Assembly (NCBI GenBank): GCA_049324835.1
Contig: JBMOMT010000043.1
Location: 186,001-250,000 of the forward strand
From: JBMOMT01 sp049324835
GTDB lineage: Bacteria; Chloroflexota; Anaerolineae; CAYNKW01
Length of the DNA stretch: 64,000 bases
Direction: 5' to 3'
The notes below the pieces were generated by a model, which was not told the origin of the DNA, ran no database searches, and saw only the letters and a program-made list of their open reading frames with translations. Made by a program: the position numbers and the translations under genes. This document shows positions 16,571 to 25,795 of the stretch, in pieces. How positions within the stretch are numbered: position 1 is the stretch's first letter; every line of letters begins with the position of its first letter.

Positions 16571-17782
16571 ATGACAAACACACCTGGCGCTCACATTTTG
16601 GTCGTAGACGACAGCCGTCTTTCGGCGAAAATGATCCAGGATCGGCTCGAAGCGGTCGGTTACAGGGTCGCCGTGGCCCACGACGGGGAACAAGGGCTGG
16701 CGGCTGTGCGGGCCACTCCGCCAGACCTGGTCCTGTCCGACGTGGTGATGCCGGGCATAGACGGCTACGAGTTTGTGCGTCGCTTGCGCAAATATCCTCC
16801 CACCGCTCGCATCCCGATCATCATGCTGACCTCCAAAGGCGGCATCGCCGAAAAGACCAGGGGTTTTGAGGCCGGCGCCGATGACTATCTGGTCAAACCG
16901 GTCGATCCGGCGGAATTGGAGCTGCGCATTCGGGCGCTGCTGGCGCGGGCGATGGCTGCGACAGGTGCAATCACTCCCCAAACGTCCGGCCAGATCGTGG
17001 CGGTATTCAGCCTCAAGGGGGGGGTGGGCGTCAGTTCTGTCGCCGTCAACCTGGCCGTGGCGCTGGCCCAGATGTGGCAGATGCAAGTGCCGCTGATAGA
17101 CCTGGCGCTGGAATCGGCCCACGGCGCTCTGATGCTGGACATCAAAGCCAGGCCCAGCCTGGCCGAACTGGCGACTGTCAAACCCGAGGACCTGGAGCCA
17201 GAGGTGTTGAACGCCTATCTCCAGCCCCACGAATCGGGTGTACGGTTGTTGCAGGCCCCGCTGCGCCCGGAACTGGCGGAACAGATCACACCAACCGCCA
17301 TTGCTCACATCCTGACACTGGCCCAAAGCCTGTTTGGTTATCTGGTGCTCGATCTGCCCTCCACCTTTTGTGAAACCACACTGGCGGCCCTGGATCTGTC
17401 GGCGGTGGTTGTGCTGCTGCTGAGCCCAGACCTGGCCGCACTCAAGTGCGCCACAGCGGCGCTGGACGTTTTTGCTGCTCTGGGTTACCCGGAGGAGCGG
17501 GTGTTGCCCGTTCTCAACTGGACCTTCCCCCGTGAGGGTCTGCCACAGAAAAACATCGAGGCTGCACTCAAGCGCCACATCCCGCTGGTCATTCCTTACG
17601 ATCCGACACTCTTTGTCGAGAGCATCAACCGTGGCCTGCCGGCTATCTGGCGCAAGCCACAATCCGCGGCTTCGATGGCCATTGCCCGGCTGGCCTATGC
17701 CATCAGTCGCAGCCTGGAGCGCGAAAATATCCCGGAATCGCCGCCTGCCCTGTTGGCTCGGGTCCTGTCCCAGTTGAAGTAG
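16571..17782 (+). CDS. Receiver-ParA/MinD fusion, CpaE-like
   Basis: A 403-residue protein. Residues about 8-125 form a receiver domain with the phospho-acceptor Asp57 (LVLSDVVMPG) and Lys in YLVKPVDP. Residues about 140-400 form a MinD/ParA-type ATPase with a deviant P-loop (FSLKGGVGVSSVAVNLA): the catalytic GKT is replaced by GVSS, as is common in CpaE. CpaE proteins position or regulate Tad pili. Here it heads the chemosensory operon, so it may be the output that couples signalling to a pilus. The ATG at 16571 follows GGGAGGGG. A TATAAT at 16468-16473, without a clear -35, is the best promoter candidate. Confidence 0.82.
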   Translation: MTNTPGAHILVVDDSRLSAKMIQDRLEAVGYRVAVAHDGEQGLAAVRATPPDLVLSDVVMPGIDGYEFVRRLRKYPPTARIPIIMLTSKGGIAEKTRGFEAGADDYLVKPVDPAELELRIRALLARAMAATGAITPQTSGQIVAVFSLKGGVGVSSVAVNLAVALAQMWQMQVPLIDLALESAHGALMLDIKARPSLAELATVKPEDLEPEVLNAYLQPHESGVRLLQAPLRPELAEQITPTAIAHILTLAQSLFGYLVLDLPSTFCETTLAALDLSAVVVLLLSPDLAALKCATAALDVFAALGYPEERVLPVLNWTFPREGLPQKNIEAALKRHIPLVIPYDPTLFVESINRGLPAIWRKPQSAASMAIARLAYAISRSLERENIPESPPALLARVLSQLK

Positions 17783-17818
17783 ATTCATCACCGCTCATGC
17801 AGGCACGAGAAGCGTACA

Positions 17819-18652
17819 ATGGCCCAAGATTCTGAACTGGCCGCTCTGCTCACCAAGATCTGCCGCGATCGTGGCTTCGATGGCAATCAGTACAAAGAGA
17901 CGTTCCTGGAACGGCGGCTGGCCGTCCGGATGAGAGCCCGCGGTGTGGCCAGTTATGCGGCTTATCAGGCCCTGCTGGATTCGGATCCGGCCGAATACCC
18001 ACTGTTGATGTCGGCGCTCACCATCAACCTGAGCTACTTTTTTCGCGACGGGGAGGTCTTTCTTGCCCTCCGGGACAATATCCTGGCGCCGCTCGTCCAG
18101 CAACGGGATCGTGCAGGCCAACGCAGGCTGGATATCTGGAGCGCCGGCTGTGCCGGAGGGGAGGAACCCTATTCGCTGGCCATTCTGCTTTGGGAGTTGC
18201 TGGCGCCAGGATTGGGACGGTGGAACGCGCCAATCATCGCCTCCGATATCGACACCGAGGTGCTGACCAGAGCTCGCCAGGGACGCTTTACGGATTTCAG
18301 CTTTCGAGGGGTCAGCGAACAGTTTCTAGCCCCCTTTTTCACCCGTGAGGAGCAGCATTACCGCATCCATGATGAGCTGAAACGATTGGTCACCTTTTGC
18401 CACCACGACCTGCTCCATCACGGCCCGCCACCCTGGGGGCCGTTCGACCTGATTTTGTGCCGTAATGTGCTCATCTATTTTACACGGCAGCGACAGGCGC
18501 ACGTTTTGGACATGTTGTGCCGGACACTGCGGCCCGGCGGGCACCTGGTTCTGGGCAAGACAGAGCTTCCTACGACCATGAATCCACAGCGGCTATGTGT
18601 AGAGGATGCCCGGCTCCACATTTACATCCGACCCAAGGAGACAGACCCATGA
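17819..18652 (+). CDS. cheR: CheR-type chemoreceptor methyltransferase
   Basis: A 277-residue SAM-dependent glutamate methyltransferase. An N-terminal helical domain (LERRLAVRMRARGV) precedes the catalytic domain with the SAM motif WSAGCAGGEEPYS, the region TNLSYFFRD-like (INLSYFFRD) and DLILCRNVLIYF. It adds methyl groups to receptor glutamates during adaptation. The usual FFR motif is intact. The stop overlaps the start of the first receptor gene in an ATGA junction, giving coupled translation. The ribosome-binding site before ATG 17819 is weak. Confidence 0.9.
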   Translation: MAQDSELAALLTKICRDRGFDGNQYKETFLERRLAVRMRARGVASYAAYQALLDSDPAEYPLLMSALTINLSYFFRDGEVFLALRDNILAPLVQQRDRAGQRRLDIWSAGCAGGEEPYSLAILLWELLAPGLGRWNAPIIASDIDTEVLTRARQGRFTDFSFRGVSEQFLAPFFTREEQHYRIHDELKRLVTFCHHDLLHHGPPPWGPFDLILCRNVLIYFTRQRQAHVLDMLCRTLRPGGHLVLGKTELPTTMNPQRLCVEDARLHIYIRPKETDP

Positions 18653-20028
18653 CACAGACGTACACCACCTACGCCATTCGCGTGGGCGGCTGGATGATGG
18701 TGTTCATTTCCGTCGTGGCGGCGGTCGTTTTTGCCCTGCCCTACCCCAACAAGGACATCGTGCCCTGGGCTGTTTACCCTTTACTGTTGTTGGGTGTTCT
18801 GGTGGGTGGCTCCCAGCTCATCACGATCAAAGCAGTGCTGCACACATTCCATGAAAAGCCTCGCCTGTCCGGCTATTTCAGCCTGGCCTTGCTTTTCTGG
18901 ACGGGCCTTTTACAGCTTACCACAGGTGGGTTATTCAGTCCTCTCTCGGCTCTGTACCTGATCACCCTGCTCGCAGTGGCGCAACTGCTATCGAGCAGGG
19001 CCATGGCCGTTATGAGCATCGCGGCGCAACTGCTCTTTATGGCGGTCGTGAGCCTGAAAGGCCAATTACACATGGCTCACCTGCCCCTTCTCCTGGCCTG
19101 GCTGGCCATCCTGTTGCTCATGAGCGGTTACAGTTCCGGCCTGGTAGCCAAGCTTCGCAGCCAGGTGGCCAAAAGGTATGCTGCCCAAAACAGCATCGCT
19201 CAACTGGTGCGATCGGCGCAGGCGGTGGCGGATCAGATGGGGGCTTCTTCGGAAGAGTTGTGGGCGTCGGCGGCCGAGATGCACGACGCCGCCGAGCAGG
19301 TAGCCAGCAGCGCGCAGCACATCGCCCAGGGGGCCGATCTTCAAGCCGAGCAGGTGGCAGCCACATCCAGAGCCGTTGGGGGCCTGGAGGCATCGACGCG
19401 CACCATTGCCCACAACGCCACGGCCACGGCACAGGCCCTGCAACACGCCGCCGATGAGGTGCTGCGCGCCAGAGCGTTACTGGATGTGCTGCTGAGTCAC
19501 ACCCAAGAGATCGACCGCATGGTGGCGCTCACCGAGCGCATCCACGATCAGACCGAGTTGTTGGCCTTGAATGCCGCCATCGAGGCCGCTCGCGCCGGTG
19601 AGCATGGCCGTGGTTTTGCCGTGGTGGCTCACGAAGTGCGCAAATTGTCCGACAACTCGCACAGAACCGTCCAGGCGATAGCGCAACTCAGCCAGCAGAT
19701 GCAGCGCTCTACCACAGACCTGCACCAGTCCATGGAAAATGTGGTGGCATCCATTCACCACAGCGCCATCCTGGGCGATGAAACCAAGCGGGCGACCCAA
19801 CAGCAAGAGATGGACGCACAGCGTATCGTGGTAGCCATCAATGAGATGGCCAGCATCGTAGAAGAGAACGCAGCCCTGACATCTGGGGTGTCCGAGGCGG
19901 TGGAAGGACAGGTTGCGTCCTTTGAGCAGGTGACAGCATCCTCTCGCGAGCTGGCCGAGATGTCTGAGCAACTTCAGTCTTTTACCGAACAACTCTTTGC
20001 CTTGCCTGAAACAACTCTGGCCGTATAG
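18649..20028 (+). CDS. Methyl-accepting chemotaxis protein, no external sensor domain
   Basis: A 459-residue chemoreceptor. The N-terminal 190 residues are five or six membrane helices with only short loops, so there is no periplasmic ligand domain; sensing would be within or at the membrane. The cytoplasmic signalling domain carries the hairpin-tip signature QTELLALNAAIEAARAGEHG and FAVVAHEVRKLSDNS. ATG 18649 has AAGGAG ten bases upstream and overlaps the cheR stop. It is the first of three similar receptors in this operon. Confidence 0.88.
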   Translation: MTQTYTTYAIRVGGWMMVFISVVAAVVFALPYPNKDIVPWAVYPLLLLGVLVGGSQLITIKAVLHTFHEKPRLSGYFSLALLFWTGLLQLTTGGLFSPLSALYLITLLAVAQLLSSRAMAVMSIAAQLLFMAVVSLKGQLHMAHLPLLLAWLAILLLMSGYSSGLVAKLRSQVAKRYAAQNSIAQLVRSAQAVADQMGASSEELWASAAEMHDAAEQVASSAQHIAQGADLQAEQVAATSRAVGGLEASTRTIAHNATATAQALQHAADEVLRARALLDVLLSHTQEIDRMVALTERIHDQTELLALNAAIEAARAGEHGRGFAVVAHEVRKLSDNSHRTVQAIAQLSQQMQRSTTDLHQSMENVVASIHHSAILGDETKRATQQQEMDAQRIVVAINEMASIVEENAALTSGVSEAVEGQVASFEQVTASSRELAEMSEQLQSFTEQLFALPETTLAV

Positions 20029-20090
20029 GGCCTGGGCAATAAAGCACGGCGGCAGGCCAGGGCGATGGCCCAAAATGGAGGAAAGAGCCT

Positions 20091-20567
20091 ATGCAAGTTA
20101 TCGTTTTTCTGTTGGGCGACGCCGAGTTCGCCGTGCCCATCACACAGGCAGTGCGCATCGTGCGCTTGTCGCCGGTAACACGTGTGCCGCGTGCGCCGCA
20201 TTTTTTGGCAGGTGTGATCAACGTCGAAGGTGATATCATCCCGGTGATAGACCTGAAAAAACGCTTCTCGCTGCCGGCTTCTTCCTATGGCCCCAAAGCT
20301 CGTATTGTCGTCGTTGAAACCGAGGGCCAGAGGCTGGGCATGATGGTCGATCGGGTGCGTGAGGTTTACACTGTCTCAAAAGATGCCGTTGAACCTGCCC
20401 CGGCCATGGTCGCCGACATCAATGGCGTTTATCTCCGCGGCGTGGTGCGGCGCGAGAATCGATTACTCGTTCTTCTCGATCTGAAAAACGTCCTGACCCT
20501 GCAAGAGGTCAGTGCTTTGTATGACCTCTCTTCAAACCCGTTTTCGCCCGAGGAAGAAACGCGATGA
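20091..20567 (+). CDS. cheW: CheW-like coupling protein
   Basis: A 158-residue CheW domain that links receptors to the CheA kinase. The signature VPITQAVRIVRL and the loop HFLAGVINVEGDIIPVIDLKKRF are clear, and the C-terminal half contains VVVETEGQRLGMMVDRV. A GGAGGAAAGAG site precedes the ATG. The stop overlaps the next receptor start (ATGA), so stoichiometry may be set by coupled translation. Confidence 0.92.
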   Translation: MQVIVFLLGDAEFAVPITQAVRIVRLSPVTRVPRAPHFLAGVINVEGDIIPVIDLKKRFSLPASSYGPKARIVVVETEGQRLGMMVDRVREVYTVSKDAVEPAPAMVADINGVYLRGVVRRENRLLVLLDLKNVLTLQEVSALYDLSSNPFSPEEETR

Positions 20568-22345
20568 AAAGCCCGGTCGTCGCAGCGCTCATCCTGAGCC
20601 TGCTGGCTCTGACGGTCACAGTGACGGGGCTTTTGAGCCAGCAAATAACGGATCACCTTCAGCTTTTTCTGTGGGCGGGTGTGGCGCTCCTGGCAGGGCT
20701 GCTCAACCTGTTCCTGGGGCCGCGATGGCTGGACTCGCTGGTCTTTTCCCATCTCGTCTCGGTGGGGGCAGCCCTTCAGGCAAGCTGGCTGATCGGCTTT
20801 ACCGGCGGATGGCGCAGTCCGTACCTGGCTCTGTATTTGCTCACCCCTTTGGCTGCCACGTTGTACAGACCCAGTTGGTCGGCTGCACTGGCCGCCGGCG
20901 CGTGCAGCGCCATAACCCACACCTTGCTCTGTGGCTGGCCGCCCCCTGAGCCGGGAATGGTCACCATTCAGACCGGCCTGATGGCGCTGGCGGCCACAAT
21001 GATCGCACTGATCGCCGGCCAGAACACCATTCACCGACGTCTCCTTCAGGTGTCACGAAGGATCGCTCTGGTGGCCAGCGTGGCTTTTGACCTGGAACGC
21101 CTGTTGGACGACGTGCTTCAGGCCCTCAGCGGTGCAGCACGCGTTTCCTCGGCCTATATTCTGATCCTCCAGCACGTCGATGGCCGCGACAGCCTTCTCT
21201 GCCGCGCCGCTGTTGGGTCGACAGATAGCCAACACATCCCACCCATTCCTGTGGGCCAGGGCGTCACGGGGCGTGTGGCCCAAACAGCGCAGACCATCTA
21301 CCTGCCCGACGTGCGCCGGCAATCCAGCTACCTGAACGTGAACCCGGCAACACGCTCTGAGCTGGCCATACCGCTCAAGCTGGGTGAGCGGGTTATCGGT
21401 GTGCTGAATCTGGAAAGTGATCATCTGCGCGCTTTTTCCCGCCAGGACCGCCAGCTGCTCCAGATGGTGATGCCACCCATCACCCTGGCGGTGAACAGCG
21501 CCCTGCTGGCCGGCCAGATTTCAGACATCTCGACGACTCTCCGCGCCTCGACTTTTCAGTTGTCAGAGGCATCGACGACCGTTTTTGACGGCCTGCACGA
21601 GGTTTCGCAGGCCATGGAAGAGATGACCCAGAGCACGCACGTTCAGGCGCAGCAAACCGAAAGAACACACCTGGCAGTCGACGAGCTGGCGCAGGCCACG
21701 GATCAGATTGTCGGCCGAACCCAGGAGACCAACGAGGGTGCGCGATGCATCACCCAGGCCATCGGCGAAACACAGATGATGCTCCAGACGGTGGGAGAGC
21801 AGGTGAGCGGCGTGGCCGGCATGACAAAACTGGTGGAAAAACTGGCTCGCCAGACCCATCTACTGGCGTTGAATGCCGCTATCGAAGCCGCACGCGCCGG
21901 AGAATACGGCCACGGCTTTGCGGTGGTGGCCGACGAGATCCGCCGTCTGGCAGAGCGATCCCGCGGCTCGGTGGCCCAAATCGGCGAGCAGAATCGTAAG
22001 ATGCTGGACGCCGTCGCCAGGCTGGTGGAAACGACCGGGCTGGTTGAAAAGCTCGTGGCAGGAGCCGAAGCCTCTAGCGGCGATATCGCGCGGGCCACAC
22101 AACAACAGCAGCACCAGATGGAGCACATCATCCAGGCGGTGGGGCACTCGGCTTCCGCAGCCGAGCAGGCCGCCAGTATCACCCATGGCGTCACTCTGGC
22201 CGCCCAGGAACAAACGGTTGCCATGACCAAAGTTCAAGACGCGGTGGCTCAGTTGACCGGCCTGGTGACAGAACTCGACGCATTGGTGAGTCGCATTCGC
22301 CAGGATGCGCCGGATCAATGGCTGAATCAGGAATTATCCTGGTAG
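20564..22345 (+). CDS. GAF-containing membrane chemoreceptor
   Basis: A 593-residue receptor. Residues about 1-160 form about six membrane helices. Residues about 175-320 are a GAF domain (VSSAYILILQH, ELAIPLKLGERVIGVLNLES), a cytoplasmic small-molecule sensor. The C-terminal 260 residues are a methyl-accepting signalling domain with the tip ARQTHLLALNAAIEAARAGE. It is likely to sense an internal or membrane-derived cue. It sits between cheW and the CheY-like gene in the same operon. Confidence 0.88.
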   Translation: MKSPVVAALILSLLALTVTVTGLLSQQITDHLQLFLWAGVALLAGLLNLFLGPRWLDSLVFSHLVSVGAALQASWLIGFTGGWRSPYLALYLLTPLAATLYRPSWSAALAAGACSAITHTLLCGWPPPEPGMVTIQTGLMALAATMIALIAGQNTIHRRLLQVSRRIALVASVAFDLERLLDDVLQALSGAARVSSAYILILQHVDGRDSLLCRAAVGSTDSQHIPPIPVGQGVTGRVAQTAQTIYLPDVRRQSSYLNVNPATRSELAIPLKLGERVIGVLNLESDHLRAFSRQDRQLLQMVMPPITLAVNSALLAGQISDISTTLRASTFQLSEASTTVFDGLHEVSQAMEEMTQSTHVQAQQTERTHLAVDELAQATDQIVGRTQETNEGARCITQAIGETQMMLQTVGEQVSGVAGMTKLVEKLARQTHLLALNAAIEAARAGEYGHGFAVVADEIRRLAERSRGSVAQIGEQNRKMLDAVARLVETTGLVEKLVAGAEASSGDIARATQQQQHQMEHIIQAVGHSASAAEQAASITHGVTLAAQEQTVAMTKVQDAVAQLTGLVTELDALVSRIRQDAPDQWLNQELSW

Positions 22346-22371
22346 GCCGCAACATTCTGTGAGGGAGAACC

Positions 22372-22749
22372 ATGCTGCCAGACGAAACCAGAACCGTGCT
22401 GATTGTGGATGATGCACCGCTCAACCGTCAATTACTCAAGGATATGATGAAAAAGAGCCCTTTTCGACCGGTTGGCGAGGCGGCGAATGGCGAGGACGCC
22501 ATAAGACTGTACGACGAATTGCAGCCCGACGTGGTGTTGATGGACATCATGATGCCCGGCATCGACGGCATCGAAACGGCCAGGCTCATCCTGCAGCAAC
22601 ACCCCCAGGCCAGGATCGTCATGTGCAGCACCGTCAGCCAGCAGAGCAGGATCGTGGAGGCGCTGCGGGCCGGCGCCCGCGATTTCATCGTCAAGCCCAT
22701 TGTACCGGCCAAAGTCCTGGAAACGCTGCGAAAGGTCTGTAGCTCATGA
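22372..22749 (+). CDS. cheY: CheY-like single-domain response regulator
   Basis: A 125-residue receiver with acid pocket DD (IVDDAPLN), phospho-acceptor Asp58 (VVLMDIMMPG), the Thr/Ser switch in MCSTVSQ and the Lys in FIVKPI. It has no output domain, so it should carry the phosphoryl signal from CheA to a motility machine. The ATG follows GGGAG. It overlaps cheB by an ATGA junction. Confidence 0.92.
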   Translation: MLPDETRTVLIVDDAPLNRQLLKDMMKKSPFRPVGEAANGEDAIRLYDELQPDVVLMDIMMPGIDGIETARLILQQHPQARIVMCSTVSQQSRIVEALRAGARDFIVKPIVPAKVLETLRKVCSS

Positions 22750-23819
22750 CTCCCCGGCTCCGCGTCCTGGTCGTGGATGACTCGGCGCTGATGCGGCGGC
22801 TGATCGCCGATCTGCTCCAGGCCGATCCCGGCATCGAGGTGGTGGGCACCGCCAGTGATGGCATCGAAGCGATGGCCCAGATCGCCGCCTTGAATCCGGA
22901 TGTGGTCACTCTGGATGTGCAGATGCCGCGCATGTCGGGCCTGGAAGTGCTGCAGCACATCATGCGCCAAAGGCCCCTGCCGGTGGTCATGTTGAGCGGC
23001 CTGACCGATCCGGACATCACCCTGACGGCCCTCGAGCTGGGCGCGGTGGACTTTGTGCTGAAACCATCGGGCACCATGTCGGTGGATCTCTACAAAATTC
23101 GCGACGAGCTCCTGGAAAAGGTGCGCGTGGCCGTTTTTGCCGATCTGCACACCCTGAGCCACCCAGTCCGACCGCCGCACGTCCCCATCCCGCCCCAGTT
23201 CGGCGCATGTTATCCACTGGCCCTGGCTGTTTCGGAACCAGATTGGCTGGTGGCGGTGGCTGCCTCCACTGGCGGCCCTCGCGCCCTGGAGGTGCTCGTG
23301 CGAGGGCTGCCGGAAAACCTGCCGGCAGCCGTGGTGATTGTCCAGCACATGCCCCGCGGATTTACCACGTCGCTGGCCAAACGGCTAAACAGCCGCAGCG
23401 ACTTGCCGGTCAAAGAGGCAGAGCAAGACGAAAGCGTCGAGGGCAACCGGGTGTACATCGCACCGGCGGGGCGTCATCTGCGCCTGACTCTGGATCAAGC
23501 AAACAAACGGGTCAAGTTTGATCTGGACGATTCGCCGCCCGTGCTGGGGCTTCGCCCGGCGGCCAATGTGATGATGGAATCGGCGGCGCAGGTGTATGGC
23601 AGACGCTGCATCGGTGTGGTGCTCACCGGCATGGGCTCCGATGGCACACGCGGCTTTCAAGTGATCAAACAACACGGCGGCCAAACCCTGACGCAAGACC
23701 AGAGCAGCAGCGTCGTCTATGGTATGCCACGCTCGGCGGTCGAAAGTGGTTTTGCCGACCAGGTGTTATCGTTGTCACAGATGGCCGGCGCCATCGTGTG
23801 TCTGGTGCAAAAAGAGTGA
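22746..23819 (+). CDS. cheB: CheB receptor methylesterase/deamidase
   Basis: A 357-residue two-domain enzyme. The receiver has Asp57 (VVTLDVQMPRMSG). The catalytic domain has the triad regions AASTGGPRAL (Ser), IVQHMPRGFT (His) and GMGSDGTRG (Asp). It removes methyl groups from receptor glutamates and deamidates glutamines once phosphorylated by CheA. With cheR in the same operon, a full adaptation loop is present. Confidence 0.95.
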   Translation: MTPRLRVLVVDDSALMRRLIADLLQADPGIEVVGTASDGIEAMAQIAALNPDVVTLDVQMPRMSGLEVLQHIMRQRPLPVVMLSGLTDPDITLTALELGAVDFVLKPSGTMSVDLYKIRDELLEKVRVAVFADLHTLSHPVRPPHVPIPPQFGACYPLALAVSEPDWLVAVAASTGGPRALEVLVRGLPENLPAAVVIVQHMPRGFTTSLAKRLNSRSDLPVKEAEQDESVEGNRVYIAPAGRHLRLTLDQANKRVKFDLDDSPPVLGLRPAANVMMESAAQVYGRRCIGVVLTGMGSDGTRGFQVIKQHGGQTLTQDQSSSVVYGMPRSAVESGFADQVLSLSQMAGAIVCLVQKE

Positions 23820-23831
23820 GGTGCCTGGCGC

Positions 23832-25784
23832 ATGGACATGTCGCAGTACAAAGCACTCTTTGTCAGCGAGGCCATAGAGCACTTGCAGGTGGTCAACCAC
23901 AAGCTGGTGGAACTGGAGCGTAACCCCCAATCCGATGAAGCCCTGGAACAGATTTTCCGCTCGGCCCACACCATCAAGGGTATGGCCGCCACGATGGGTT
24001 ATGCCGACCTGGCGCAACTGGCCCACGCCCTGGAGGATGTGTTGGACCGTGTGCGCCAGGGCGAGCGGGCTGTCACACCCCATCTCATGGAGCGGCTGTT
24101 CTCAGGGGTAGATGGCCTGAGCGCGCTGGTGTCGAGTGTGGCCGCCGATCAGCCCAGTGATCTGGACGTGCAAACGCTCATCGAACGTATCCATCAGGCA
24201 GCAACCCCACCCCAGATCATGCCGTCAGATGGCCCATTGCCTCCAGGCGGCGCCGTTCAGCCATCCGGCGCGCTGCTCGTCAGAGTGCAATTGGCCGACG
24301 ACTGCCAGATGAAAAGCCTGCGCACCTACATGGTTCTGGAACGTCTGCGCGAACTGGGTGAGATCGCCGCCACAGAGCCGGAAGCAGAGATTCTGGCCGG
24401 TGCGGACATCGACTCTTTTGATGTATTCCTGCGCTCTGGGATGCCATCGGAGCACATAAAAACCGCCATCGAAAACATCAGCGAGGTCGAAGCGGTTTCT
24501 GTTTCCTCACACGAACCCGTAGAGAGCGCGCCTATAGCACCAGCAGCAGCGGAACAGTCGGCCATGCCGGAGACAGCCGCCAGCCCGCCGGCCTCGAGCG
24601 GCATGATCCGGGTGAACGTGCAACACCTGGATCTGCTGCTGAACCTGGTCAGCGAGCTGGTCATCAGCCGTGGGCAATTGGTCGAGGCCATACGGGCACT
24701 CGAGGTTTTTGCCAGGCAGAATGATGGGGCCGAAGAGTCTCTGCTGGCGTTGAACGAAGCCCTGGACCACCACGACCGCACGCTCGGCCATCTGCACGAA
24801 TCGGTGCTCCAGGTGCGTATGGTTCCGGTCAGTCAGATATTCGATCGGTTTCCGCGTATGGTGCGTGATCTGTTGCACGAGCTGGGCAAAGAGGCCGAGT
24901 TCGAAATCGAGGGCCGTGAGGTAGAGATGGACCGGGCCGCACTGGAAGCCCTGAGCGACCCGCTGATGCATCTTTTACGCAACGCTATCGATCATGGATT
25001 GGAGCCGCCCTGGGAGCGCCAACGCGCCGGCAAGCCGGCGCGCGGCGTTCTTCGACTCGTGGCGCGCCGCGAGCGCGGCCAGGCGATCATCGAGGTGCAG
25101 GACGATGGTCGAGGCATGGATGTGGATCGAATAGTGGACGCGGCCATAACGCGAGGACTGGTGGCCCGAGAGCGCGCCCACGAGCTGAATCGAGATCAAA
25201 TTCTCATGTTCATCTGCCAGCCCGGTTTTTCGCTGGCCGACGAGGTCACTGCCGTATCCGGGCGCGGAGTGGGCATGGATGTCGTCAGGCGTCAGGTGGA
25301 AGCGCTGCGAGGCGCGCTCGAGATCCACACACTGCCCGGCAGGGGTTCCACGTTTCGACTCTCGCTGCCGCTCTCGCTGGCGCTCACCCAGGCGCTGATA
25401 GTCGATCTGATGGGTGAGAGGTACGCCGTGCCGTTGCACTATATCGAGCGCACGGTCGAGGTAGATTACGAGCGGGTTCAACAGTTGCACCGCTGGGAGC
25501 TGCTCCAGCTCGATGACGAGATTCTGCCCCTTTTTCGGTTGGCCCATCTTTTGGGCCTGCCCGCCAGCAATGGCGCTCAAGAAAGGCAGGCGCTCGTTGT
25601 GCGCCGGGGCGAACAAAAGATGGGCCTGCTGGTCGACGATCTACTGGACAAACAAACGATCGTCGTCAAACCACTGCCTGAATCTCTTGCCGGTTTGCCG
25701 GGACTGAGCGGCACGACAGTGATAGGCAATGGACAGGTGATGTTGATCCTGGATCTTCCATCCCTGATACAGAGGTTGGTCTGA
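23832..25784 (+). CDS. cheA: CheA chemotaxis histidine kinase
   Basis: A 650-residue kinase with P1 (Hpt, His46 in RSAHTIKGM), a P2-like stretch around residues 145-225 (LLVRVQLADDCQMKSLR), a dimerisation domain (LDLLLNLVSELVISRGQL), the HATPase (LLRNAIDHGLE, VQDDGRGMDVD, GRGVGMDVVRR) and a C-terminal CheW-like regulatory domain. No receiver is fused to the C-terminus, so CheY and CheB are separate targets. It phosphorylates both in response to receptor state. Confidence 0.95.
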   Translation: MDMSQYKALFVSEAIEHLQVVNHKLVELERNPQSDEALEQIFRSAHTIKGMAATMGYADLAQLAHALEDVLDRVRQGERAVTPHLMERLFSGVDGLSALVSSVAADQPSDLDVQTLIERIHQAATPPQIMPSDGPLPPGGAVQPSGALLVRVQLADDCQMKSLRTYMVLERLRELGEIAATEPEAEILAGADIDSFDVFLRSGMPSEHIKTAIENISEVEAVSVSSHEPVESAPIAPAAAEQSAMPETAASPPASSGMIRVNVQHLDLLLNLVSELVISRGQLVEAIRALEVFARQNDGAEESLLALNEALDHHDRTLGHLHESVLQVRMVPVSQIFDRFPRMVRDLLHELGKEAEFEIEGREVEMDRAALEALSDPLMHLLRNAIDHGLEPPWERQRAGKPARGVLRLVARRERGQAIIEVQDDGRGMDVDRIVDAAITRGLVARERAHELNRDQILMFICQPGFSLADEVTAVSGRGVGMDVVRRQVEALRGALEIHTLPGRGSTFRLSLPLSLALTQALIVDLMGERYAVPLHYIERTVEVDYERVQQLHRWELLQLDDEILPLFRLAHLLGLPASNGAQERQALVVRRGEQKMGLLVDDLLDKQTIVVKPLPESLAGLPGLSGTTVIGNGQVMLILDLPSLIQRLV

Positions 25785-25795
25785 TAGGAGGTTCT